From the NCBI RefSeq assembly GCF_000519205.1, contig NZ_JAFB01000043.1:1-64000 (forward strand): a stretch of DNA of 64,000 nucleotides, read 5' to 3'. The notes below the pieces were generated by a model. It was not told where the DNA came from and searched no databases. It saw only the letters and a list, made by a program, of their open reading frames with translations. Origin of the DNA: Amycolatopsis taiwanensis DSM 45107. Lineage in GTDB: Bacteria; Actinomycetota; Actinomycetes; Mycobacteriales; Pseudonocardiaceae. How positions within the stretch are numbered: position 1 is the first letter of the stretch; each line of letters begins with the position of its first letter. Of this stretch, positions 24,374-31,448 are shown piece after piece. The position numbers were made by a program, and so were the translations under genes.

Positions 24374-24379
24374 TATCCT
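24374..24379 (+). promoter_or_regulatory. -10 element for a leaderless tetR transcript
   Basis: TATCCT ends six bases before GTG 24386 and no Shine-Dalgarno is present, so the message probably begins at the start codon. The -35 region falls inside the inverted repeat 24310-24355, which fits autorepression. Confidence 0.5.
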
Positions 24380-24385
24380 TGATAC

Positions 24386-25117
24386 GTGGCTGGTGGCACG
24401 GAGGACGCAGAGGTCGAGGCGCGTGAGGTCTCCCGGCAGCGGATCGTCGAGGCTGCGGCCGACCTGCTCGCGCACGAGGGACGTGAGGCGGTCACCACCC
24501 GGGCGGTCGCGGCCGCCGCCGGGGTACAGGCCCCGGCGATCTATCGCCTGTTCGGCGACAAGGACGGGCTGCTCGACGCGGTGGCCGAGCACGGCTACGC
24601 CACCTTCCTCGCGGCTAAACACGCCGACACCCGACCGCAGGATCCCGTAGAGGATCTGCGCGCGGGCTGGGACCTCGCCGTCGAGTTCGGGCTCGCCAAT
24701 CCCGAGCTGTACACGCTGATGTACGGCGAACCCAGGCGCGGGACGGACTCAGCCGCCTTCCAGGCCGGCATGGAGATCCTGCTCGGACGCATCCACCGCC
24801 TCGCCGCCAGCGGTCGACTGCGCGTCGACGAGGAACTCGCGGCCTCGGTCATCCACGCGACCGCCCGCGGAGCCGTGCTCACCTGGCTGTCGCTCCCTGA
24901 CAATCGACGCGACCCCGCCCTCCTCGCCGTCCTGCGCGAAGCGATGATCGCCGCCGTCGCCCTCGACGAACCCGCCGTGCGCGATGTGGGCCCCGCCGGC
25001 GCCGCCCGGGCGCTGCGTGCCCTGCTACCCGAACAGACAACGCTCACCAGCGCGGAGCGACACCTGCTCGGCGAATGGCTCGACCGCCTGACCGCCGACC
25101 ACCACGAGGACCGCTGA
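24386..25117 (+). CDS. TetR-family regulator
   Basis: 243 residues. HTH: QRIVEAAADLLAHEGREAVT, then TRAVAAAAGVQAPAIYRLFG and DKDGLLDAVAEHGYATFL. The C-terminal part contains LANPELYTLMYGEP, frequent in actinobacterial TetR_C_33-like domains. GTG 24386 appears leaderless. It is opposite the amidohydrolase across an 18-bp inverted repeat, so it probably represses that enzyme and itself. Confidence 0.88.
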   Translation: MAGGTEDAEVEAREVSRQRIVEAAADLLAHEGREAVTTRAVAAAAGVQAPAIYRLFGDKDGLLDAVAEHGYATFLAAKHADTRPQDPVEDLRAGWDLAVEFGLANPELYTLMYGEPRRGTDSAAFQAGMEILLGRIHRLAASGRLRVDEELAASVIHATARGAVLTWLSLPDNRRDPALLAVLREAMIAAVALDEPAVRDVGPAGAARALRALLPEQTTLTSAERHLLGEWLDRLTADHHEDR

Positions 25118-25673
25118 CCCGACCTCCACGGCCCACACACTTCCGGCAGGGGAATCGGGCGCACGACCACAGGCCCACGACGCACGACGCACGCTGTTCG
25201 GCATGTGTGGATGTTGCCGCGTCACAGTTCAACACGCCAACAGGGGAGCGGAGTCCAGATCGGTCTTCGAGACCTGCTTCCACAACAGATGGAACAGCGT
25301 CGGCAACACCGCGATCGGATCGCCGACACGCCGAGCTCCGTCCAGCAACGATAACGGCTGCTGAAACGCCGCAGCAAGTCGGTAGCCCGGCCCGCGTGCA
25401 AACACCGGGAAGGGCGATAGCCCGCCAACCACCGCAAGTTCGCCATCCGCTCCACGTCCTTCGCCCTGACGGAAGGCCGATCGCGGAGGAGGACTGCTGA
25501 TTCATCAGATGCAACACAGAGGCTTCACTTAACATAATGTTCATTATCGGCGTTCGATCAGGACTGGTCGGAACACGGAGGTCACTCGTCTGGACGGCTG
25601 TTGGACGGCCTCGACATCGTCGACCGCGCCCGACTCGCTCGCAGGCCCGCGGTGTCCGGCGGATAGGGTCCGG
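25118..25673. other. Intergenic region holding the TnsA-like remnant
   Basis: About 550 bases without an intact gene. Besides the remnant at 25229-25490 there is a perfect palindrome, ATAATG, TT, CATTAT (25534-25547), in a short AT-rich patch. It may be an operator or part of a transposon end. Nothing else was recognised. Confidence 0.5.
25229..25490 (-). pseudogene. TnsA-like transposase subunit remnant, frameshifted
   Basis: One minus frame gives SVRAKDVERMANLRWLAGYR, then PSR. A second frame continues with GPGYRLAAAFQQPLSLLDGA, then RRVGDPIAVLPTLFHLLWKQ and VSKTDLDSAPLL. Together these read like the C-terminal third of TnsA-like heteromeric transposase endonucleases of actinobacteria (NVRWLAGYR..., LLDGA..VGDP..VLP.LFHLLW...L..DL). 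At least one frameshift near 25410 and loss of the N-terminus make it non-functional. It marks a former Tn7-like insertion. Recognition is from memory of the family. Confidence 0.5.
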
Positions 25674-26303
25674 ATGGTGACCGATCGCTGGCTCGAAATC
25701 GACTGGAAAACACCCCTTCCCGACAAGCGCGCGATTACGCGTTCACGGGAACGCCTGAGATTCGAGCAGGTTTCGCTCGAACATCCCGCAATCGATGCGA
25801 TGCTGGCCGAACTGCGACGGCTGTTCGCGGGCGGAGGCGCGCTCCTCGCGTCGTTCCGGGTGTTCGAGGACGATGCGGTGGCCCAGTGGTTCGCCAGCCG
25901 TAATCGCCTGCAAGAGTACGGGTTCTTCGGGCCTTTCCTGACCTCCGAGGCGGTCCGGACCGCGCTGCCGGAACTGGGCGCGCCGCGCCGGCTGGGCGAC
26001 AAGTCGTTGGAATTGAAATGGCCACCCGGCAATTCCTTTTCCCTGGACGGGATCTTGGCAGGGTTCTTGCATGCCGGGGGCTGCTACGAGAAGTTCCAGG
26101 GCACGCCTGTCGAGGCCAAGCGCATGGCGGGCGATTTCACCCACGCCATTATCGAGGACCGCTATGACGAATTTCTGGTTTATCACACCGACCAAGCCTG
26201 GGCCGGCTTCTTCGACGAAAATATTCCCGCAAACAACACCTTCGTCATTGTCGACAAGCGGAACGCACAGATCACCCTGCTCTGCCTCGCCGATGCCGAT
26301 TAA
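25674..26303 (+). CDS. Hypothetical protein
   Basis: 209 residues, soluble, mixed alpha/beta, with good third-position GC bias but no family that I recognise. Landmarks are FRVFEDDAVAQWFASRNRLQ, then EYGFFGPFLTSEAV, DFTHAIIEDRYDEFLVYHTD, and a C-terminal strand pair ending ITLLCLADAD. No signal peptide or membrane segment. ATG 25674 directly follows an AT-poor leader without a strong Shine-Dalgarno; GTG 25677 is possible. It is convergent with the small zinc-finger gene. Confidence 0.6.
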   Translation: MVTDRWLEIDWKTPLPDKRAITRSRERLRFEQVSLEHPAIDAMLAELRRLFAGGGALLASFRVFEDDAVAQWFASRNRLQEYGFFGPFLTSEAVRTALPELGAPRRLGDKSLELKWPPGNSFSLDGILAGFLHAGGCYEKFQGTPVEAKRMAGDFTHAIIEDRYDEFLVYHTDQAWAGFFDENIPANNTFVIVDKRNAQITLLCLADAD

Positions 26304-26315
26304 TACGGCGATCGT

Positions 26316-26693
26316 TCAGCGGATGCGTTCGAGTTCACGGGCGGTGTGAGCCAGTTCGTGGGCCATGCGCCGCAGCACCTCGGCCCCGGCGCCGTCCTCG
26401 GCGGCGGTTACGACGTCTTCGGCCGCGCATCGCACCTGGAACAGCCGGTCGAGCAGCGCGGTGATTTCGCCGTCGGACAGGACGACGGCATCCTCGGGCA
26501 GGCCGGTGCGCTGCACGGCGCTTCGCCTTTCGTAGGCCCGCTGGCGGCAAGACTGGCCGCAGTACCGGCGCCGCCGCCCGACCGTCGTTCCCTGCTCCAG
26601 CCGGCGTCCGCACCAGCCGCAGTGCCTGCCGTCGCGGCCGGTGCTGCCGGAGACGTCGGAGGGTGTCGTGGTGGGCGATGCGCCGTCGGTCAC
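26316..26693 (-). CDS. Small zinc-ribbon protein
   Basis: 125 residues. The first half has a treble-clef-like zinc site, GRHCGWCGRRLEQGTTVGRR, then RRYCGQSCRQRAYERR: four cysteines spaced CxxC...CxxxC, related to the CGNR/'RQRAYERR' fingers of actinobacterial DNA-binding proteins. The second half is helical (ITALLDRLFQVRCAAEDVVT, then LRRMAHELAHTARELERIR). Likely a small nucleic-acid-binding or protein-binding protein of unknown role. Start GTG 26693. The order zinc finger plus helix is the reverse of the CGNR protein at 2842. Confidence 0.7.
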   Translation of the reverse strand: MTDGASPTTTPSDVSGSTGRDGRHCGWCGRRLEQGTTVGRRRRYCGQSCRQRAYERRSAVQRTGLPEDAVVLSDGEITALLDRLFQVRCAAEDVVTAAEDGAGAEVLRRMAHELAHTARELERIR

Positions 26694-26779
26694 GGCATGA
26701 TCCTAACCGCCCTCCCCCACCTCCATGATCGTTCGGCGGGTCGGGTGAACCACCCGAGGAGTCGGCCCATGTTCATGCC

Positions 26780-27592
26780 ATGTCCACGCCGATGACGCAC
26801 ACTGAACGGGTGCAGATCATCCACCCCTACCTGACCGGCACGCACCCTCGGGCATTCGCGCACCGTGGGTGGCATCTGGACGACCTCCACGACATGGAGA
26901 ACTCGCTCTCGTCGTTCCGCCGCGCGGCGGCCGAGGGTTACTCCTACATCGAGACCGACGTGCATGCCACCGTTGACGGCGTCGTGGTGGTGCACCACGA
27001 CATGCGCCTCGACCGCACGACCGATGGACGCGGGCCGATCGCCAGGCAGCCCTGGTCGGCGGTCCGACGCGCCAAGATCGGCGGGCGGGAGCCGGTCTCG
27101 CGGCTGGAGGACGTGCTCGAAGAGCTCCCGGACGTCAAGTTCAACGTCGACATCAAGAGCAGCGACGCGGTTGAGCCGTTCGTGCGGGTGATCGAACGGT
27201 TCGGGGCCTACGAGCGGGTCGCGGCGGCGGCGTTCTCCGACGCACGGCTGGCCCGGTTGCGCAGGCTGGCCGGGCCGAAGCTGATCACCGCGATGGGGCC
27301 GCGGTCGGTGGCCACGCTGTGGGCCAACGGCTGCTGGCCGTGGCTCCGACTCGGTTTCTCGGGCCGGGGCGCGATGGCCCAGGTGCCGGTGCGGCAGGGT
27401 GTGCTGCGGGTGGTCGACCGCGCGTTTCTGCAGGCCGCCACGCGGGCCGGGATCGAGGTGCACGCCTGGACGATCAACGACCAGAACCACATGCGTGCCT
27501 TGCTGGATCTCGGGGTGCACGGCATCGTCACCGACCGCCCGGACCTGTTGCGCGCCCTTCTGATCGAACGCGGCGCCTGGCCGCCGGGCTGA
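26780..27592 (+). CDS. Glycerophosphodiester phosphodiesterase
   Basis: 270 residues, TIM-barrel enzyme hydrolysing glycerophosphodiesters to glycerol-3-phosphate and alcohol. Motifs: RAFAHRGWHLDDLHDMENSL (His-Arg-Gly and Glu-Asn), SYIETDVHATVDGVVVVHHD (Glu-x-Asp and the second catalytic His), VKFNVDIKSSDAVEPFV, and a late GIVTDRPDLL. No signal peptide, so cytosolic. ATG 26780; MTHTERV at 26792 is an alternative start. Thymidine kinase follows 39 bases downstream in the same direction. Confidence 0.93.
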   Translation: MSTPMTHTERVQIIHPYLTGTHPRAFAHRGWHLDDLHDMENSLSSFRRAAAEGYSYIETDVHATVDGVVVVHHDMRLDRTTDGRGPIARQPWSAVRRAKIGGREPVSRLEDVLEELPDVKFNVDIKSSDAVEPFVRVIERFGAYERVAAAAFSDARLARLRRLAGPKLITAMGPRSVATLWANGCWPWLRLGFSGRGAMAQVPVRQGVLRVVDRAFLQAATRAGIEVHAWTINDQNHMRALLDLGVHGIVTDRPDLLRALLIERGAWPPG

Positions 27593-27631
27593 GCACGGAC
27601 GGGTTGAGGCGCGGCGGTAGTTTTTGCCGTC

Positions 27632-28372
27632 GTGACCTTGCTTGACGACGATCCGACCGACGCGCTGGCCGCCGTTCGTGCCGCGCGGCGCACCCCCGTC
27701 CGTGGCCTGCTCAGGTTCTGCTACGGCCCGATGGACTGCGGGAAGTCCACGCTGGCGCTGCAGATCAACCACAACCATGCCCGGCAGGGCCGGCGTGGCC
27801 TGCTGCTGGTGCGGCACGACCGGTCGGGCGCGCCGCGGATCACCAGCCGGATCGGCATCACCCGGGAGGCCGTCGAGGTCGGCGAGGACACCGACCTGCG
27901 CGCGCTGATCCGCCGTCGGTGGGTGGCCGGGCAGCCGCTGGACTATTTGATCGTGGACGAGGCGCAGTTCCTCTCCCCCGCCCAGGTGGAGCAGTTGGCG
28001 GAACTGGCCGACGAGGTCGGACTCGACGTCTACTGTTTCGGCATCGCCACCGACTTCCAGAGCCACATGTTCCCCGGGGCGAAACGGCTGTTCGAGCTCG
28101 CCGACGAGTTGCAGCCGGTGCAGGTCGAGGTGTTGTGCTGGTGTGGTGTCCCTGGCCGGTTCAACGCGCGAGTACGTGACGGTGAGGTGCTGCGCGAAGG
28201 CGACACCGTCGTGGTCGCCGACACCGGGCCCACGGAGGTGGAAGACGAAATACCATCACCTGCGCGTCCCGAATCGGCTACTTTGCGTTATCAAGTACTC
28301 TGCCGTCGCCATTTCCGGCTTGGTGATCTTGGTCCCTCCGCCGGCGGCCACGGTCAGTTACGACTGACTTGA
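27632..28372 (+). CDS. tdk: Thymidine kinase (type II)
   Basis: 246 residues; phosphorylates thymidine with ATP in nucleotide salvage. The P-loop is FCYGPMDCGKSTLALQINHN, the Walker-B/catalytic segment is YLIVDEAQFLSPAQVEQLAE (Asp-Glu-Ala-Gln), and CFGIATDFQSHMFPGAKRLF is the lasso-adjacent region. The structural zinc cysteines appear as VEVLCWCGVPGRFNAR and VLCRRHF. The N-terminal extension of about 25 residues is longer than in typical enzymes. GTG 27632 is the likely start. Confidence 0.92.
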   Translation: MTLLDDDPTDALAAVRAARRTPVRGLLRFCYGPMDCGKSTLALQINHNHARQGRRGLLLVRHDRSGAPRITSRIGITREAVEVGEDTDLRALIRRRWVAGQPLDYLIVDEAQFLSPAQVEQLAELADEVGLDVYCFGIATDFQSHMFPGAKRLFELADELQPVQVEVLCWCGVPGRFNARVRDGEVLREGDTVVVADTGPTEVEDEIPSPARPESATLRYQVLCRRHFRLGDLGPSAGGHGQLRLT

Positions 28373-28537
28373 ACGTTGTTCGCATTGCTCTGAACCGGCT
28401 CGGAGGGTAGCCCGACTGGGGGATTCACCGAGAAGACAAGCGAAAACGCGTCACAGAGAGGTTCGAATCGCGTCCCTCTGGTGGAAGCTGTTGCCACGGG
28501 GTGAGCCAGCTCATCGTGAGCAACGACTCGGTATCGC

Positions 28538-28566
28538 GGGAATTCTCCGGGCACCGGCCGTCGTTG
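28538..28566 (+). promoter_or_regulatory. SigR-type (thiol-oxidative-stress) promoter of rbpA
   Basis: GGGAAT (28538-28543), exactly 18 bases, CGTTG (28562-28566). This matches the SigR/SigH consensus GGGAAT and GTT with the right spacing, and rbpA is a known SigR target in Streptomyces. Confidence 0.85.
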
Positions 28567-28622
28567 CATAGGGTGAGCACCACCCTGGCTCGAACCCGAG
28601 AGCCCACTGAAAGGACGTCATC

Positions 28623-28970
28623 ATGGCCGACCGTGTTCTCCGTGGAAGCCGGCTGGGAGCGGTCAGCTACGAGACCGACCGCAACCACGATCTGGCGCCA
28701 CGCCGAACCGTGCGCTACGCCTGCCCGAAGAACCACGAGTTCGAGGTGCCGTTCTCCGATGACGCCGAGATCCCCTCGGTGTGGGAGTGCCGGCTGCACG
28801 GCAGCGAGTCCGAGATCGTCGATGGCGGGCAGCCCGAGCAGAAGAAGGTCAAGCCTCCGCGTACCCACTGGGACATGCTGCTCGAGCGGCGTTCCATCCC
28901 GGAACTGGAGGATCTGCTGAACGAGCGTCTGGCCGAGCTGAAGGGCCGTCGGACGTCCCGCTCGGCGTAG
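28623..28970 (+). CDS. rbpA: RNA polymerase-binding protein RbpA
   Basis: 115 residues, essential actinobacterial transcription factor that binds sigma-A and core RNA polymerase and stabilises the open complex. It begins MADRVLRGSRLGAVSYETDR and contains the core domain VRYACPKNHEFEVPFSDDAE, then IPSVWECRLHG (zinc or structural cysteines). A basic linker follows, then the sigma-interaction domain RTHWDMLLERRSIPELEDLL. ATG 28623 has AAAGGA upstream. A SigR-type promoter precedes it and a strong terminator follows. Confidence 0.96.
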   Translation: MADRVLRGSRLGAVSYETDRNHDLAPRRTVRYACPKNHEFEVPFSDDAEIPSVWECRLHGSESEIVDGGQPEQKKVKPPRTHWDMLLERRSIPELEDLLNERLAELKGRRTSRSA

Positions 28971-28990
28971 CTGGCACAGCGCCCATTCAC

Positions 28991-29027
28991 AGCAAAAATC
29001 CCCCGCCGTTCGCGGGGGATTTTTGCT
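28991..29027. terminator. Strong bidirectional intrinsic terminator
   Basis: A perfect 16-bp stem: AGCAAAAATCCCCCGC, five bases, GCGGGGGATTTTTGCT. The A-tract and T-tract flank a GC core, so it works in both directions for rbpA and the convergent glycosyltransferase gene. Confidence 0.95.
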
Positions 29028-29041
29028 GTCCGCTCCGGTCC

Positions 29042-29806
29042 TCAGCGCCGAAGCAAGCGTCGCAGCTGGTGCCAGCGGTGCTGGGCGCCCCAGATCCCCA
29101 CGCGCACCATGGCTTCGCGGATGATCGAGCTGCTCATCTTCGACTGCCCGATCTCCCGTTCGGTGAACGTGATCGGAACCTCGACCAGTTCGAAGCCGGC
29201 CTTCACGGTGCGCCACGCCAGGTCGATCTGGAAGCAGTAGCCGCGGGAGGCGATCTCGTCCAGTGGCAGCTTCTCCAGCACCGCGCGGCGGTAGGCGCGG
29301 AAGCCCGCGGTGTACTCGCGAACCCGCATGCCGAGCGCGAGGCGGGAGTAGAGGTTGGCGGCGCGCGAGAGCAGTTCGCGGTGCTTCGGCCAGTTCACCA
29401 CGCTGCCGCCGGGCACGTACCGCGACCCGAGTACGAGGTCGGCGTCGGAGAGCGCTTCGAGCATCCGCGGGAGATCCTCGGGAGCGTGCGACCCGTCGGC
29501 GTCCATCTCGACGATGGTGGCGTAGTCACGTTCCAGTCCCCAGCGGAAACCGGCGACGTAGGCGGCGCCGAGCCCTGCCTTCTCGGTGCGGTGCAGCACG
29601 TGGACCCGATCGTCGTCGGCGGCGAGCTTGTCGGCCAGCTCGCCGGTGCCGTCCGGGCTGCCGTCGTCGACCACGAGCGCGTGCACGTCCGGCAGGCTTT
29701 CGTGCAGCCTCTGGAGGATGGGCGTGAGGTTCTCACGCTCGTTGTAGGTCGGGACCACCACCAGAACCGGGTCGATCGGTTGTGCTGCCCGTGGCGCTTG
29801 GGCCAT
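29042..29806 (-). CDS. ppm1: Polyprenol-phosphate mannosyltransferase (Dpm/Ppm1 D2-like)
   Basis: 254 residues, GT2 family. It makes polyprenol-phosphate-mannose from GDP-mannose, donor for lipoglycan and protein mannosylation. Motifs: LVVVPTYNERENLTPILQRL, ALVVDDGSPDGTGELAD (DDGSPDGT), TIVEMDADGSHAPEDLPRML (DAD), and EREIGQSKMSS (QSKM). No membrane anchor is fused. It follows lnt by 25 bases. In mycobacteria the two activities are joined in one Ppm1 protein; here they are separate but adjacent, as in Streptomyces. Confidence 0.93.
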   Translation of the reverse strand: MAQAPRAAQPIDPVLVVVPTYNERENLTPILQRLHESLPDVHALVVDDGSPDGTGELADKLAADDDRVHVLHRTEKAGLGAAYVAGFRWGLERDYATIVEMDADGSHAPEDLPRMLEALSDADLVLGSRYVPGGSVVNWPKHRELLSRAANLYSRLALGMRVREYTAGFRAYRRAVLEKLPLDEIASRGYCFQIDLAWRTVKAGFELVEVPITFTEREIGQSKMSSSIIREAMVRVGIWGAQHRWHQLRRLLRR

Positions 29807-29831
29807 CCGTATCCTCTCTCGGCGGATTTCG

Positions 29832-31442
29832 TTACTCCGCCCCGGTTGCTCGCGTGTCGTCGGCGCTCGCGCGCCGGGTGCGCCGGCCGTACCCGAGCCC
29901 GATCAGCACTCCCGCGAGTGCCGCTGAGACCAGCCCGTATTCCGTCCACGCACCGAGTCGATCCGACAGCGTAGTCGTGTCCCGCAACGGCACGCGGCCG
30001 ACCAGGGATGCTGCGGTGAACTCGCTGGTAGAGGCGGTGATCGTGCCGTCGGGAGCGATCATCGCGCTGACCCCGCTGGTGGCGGAAACCACAACCGCGC
30101 GACTGTGTTCGACGGCGCGCAGCCGGGCCATGGCCAGCTGCTGGTAGCTCATTTCGCTCTTGCCGAACCACGCGTTGTTGGTGGGCAGGACGATGAGCTG
30201 GGCGCCGTAGTCGACGGCGTCGCGGGAGACGTAGTCGTAGGCGATCTCGTAGCAGATCGGGGTGGCGACTCGAGTTCCGGCGACGTCGAGCACGGAGGGC
30301 GCGGAGCCGGGCAGCATGTCGCTGGTGTCGTCGACGAAGGGCGTGACCCACTCGGCGATCGCGCGCGCCGGGACGAATTCGGCGAAGGGTACGAGTTGCT
30401 GTTTCGCGTAACGCGCGCCTGGCCCGGTCTGCGGATCCCAGACGATCTCGACGTTCTGGGCCTGTCCGCCGGGTGGCCGGAACCGGGCGCCGACCAGGGT
30501 GGGCGCGCCGAGGTCGGCGACCGCCTGGTTGAGCACGGGATCGGCGCGGCCGAAGGAGTCGGTGGCGGTCTCCGGCCAGATCACCAGGTCGGGTTCCGGC
30601 TGCGCACCGGCTCGGATCTCGGCGGCCAGCTGCTCGCTTTGCCGCAGGTGGTTGGTGCGCAGGGTCGCCGACTCGTTCAACAGGGCGAGCCCGACGTTGG
30701 GCGCGTTGCCCTGGACGGTGGCGACGGTCAGGGTGCCGCCCTCCGCGGCGGTGGCGATGGTCGGCCACGCGGCGAGCCCGGCGAGCACCGGGACCAGGGT
30801 GGCAGCGGCGGGCGCGATCAGCGTGTGCCGCGGCCGGTTGAGGCGGGTGAGCAGGGCGGCCAGGCCGAACCCGCTCAGCACCACGGCGAATCCGACCAGG
30901 GGCGCGCCGCCGATGGAGGCCAGCGACAGGAACGCGCCTTCGGGCTGGCTGAACGCGACCCGGCCCCAGGGGAAGCCGCCCAGCGGCCACCAGGTTCGCG
31001 GGGTTTCCGTCGCGATGATCACCAGTGCCATCCAGGCCGGCGCGCCCGGCAGCCGCGCCACCAGGGTGCACAAGGCGCCCCCGACGCCGAGGTAGGCGGC
31101 CAGCGTGGCGGACAGCGCGAGCCACGGCCAGGGGCCGAAGTCGGCCCCGAGGAAGTCCTGGAGCCAGATCAGCAGCGGGAGGTACATGGCAAGGCCGAAC
31201 ACGAAGCCGTAGCCGAGTCCGCCCCAGAGCCGGCGCCCGCGCAGGGCCAGGCCGAACCCGGCGAAGGCCAGCGGTGCCAGCCACCACAGGGGGCGGGGCG
31301 CGAAGCTGAGGTAGAAGACGTACCCGGAGGCGGCGGTCAGCAGCAGCCGCAGCAACCAACCGCGCCAGGACGGGCGGATTCTCTCGCGGTTGCGCTTCTC
31401 CCGTGCCGGGGCGCCCGACGCTGTCACTGGTGCGGCCACCAC
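29832..31442 (-). CDS. lnt: Apolipoprotein N-acyltransferase
   Basis: 536 residues. An N-terminal block of about six membrane helices (ASGYVFYLSFAPRPLWWLAP, YGFVFGLAMYLPLLIWLQDF) is followed by a periplasmic nitrilase-like domain with the catalytic triad: Glu in LVIWPETATDSF, Lys in ARYAKQQLVPFAEFVPAR, Cys in TPICYEIAYDYVSRDAV. A closing membrane helix precedes the C-terminus. It adds the third acyl chain to lipoproteins. GTG 31442 starts six bases after the stop of the amidohydrolase gene; lnt and ppm1 form the rest of the operon. Confidence 0.94.
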   Translation of the reverse strand: MVAAPVTASGAPAREKRNRERIRPSWRGWLLRLLLTAASGYVFYLSFAPRPLWWLAPLAFAGFGLALRGRRLWGGLGYGFVFGLAMYLPLLIWLQDFLGADFGPWPWLALSATLAAYLGVGGALCTLVARLPGAPAWMALVIIATETPRTWWPLGGFPWGRVAFSQPEGAFLSLASIGGAPLVGFAVVLSGFGLAALLTRLNRPRHTLIAPAAATLVPVLAGLAAWPTIATAAEGGTLTVATVQGNAPNVGLALLNESATLRTNHLRQSEQLAAEIRAGAQPEPDLVIWPETATDSFGRADPVLNQAVADLGAPTLVGARFRPPGGQAQNVEIVWDPQTGPGARYAKQQLVPFAEFVPARAIAEWVTPFVDDTSDMLPGSAPSVLDVAGTRVATPICYEIAYDYVSRDAVDYGAQLIVLPTNNAWFGKSEMSYQQLAMARLRAVEHSRAVVVSATSGVSAMIAPDGTITASTSEFTAASLVGRVPLRDTTTLSDRLGAWTEYGLVSAALAGVLIGLGYGRRTRRASADDTRATGAE

Positions 31443-31448
31443 TCAACC

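Noticed and set aside
28460..28469. GGTTCGAATC, resembling a tRNA T-loop
   Set aside because: The flanking bases do not form a T-stem and no acceptor, D or anticodon arm can be drawn; no tRNA here.
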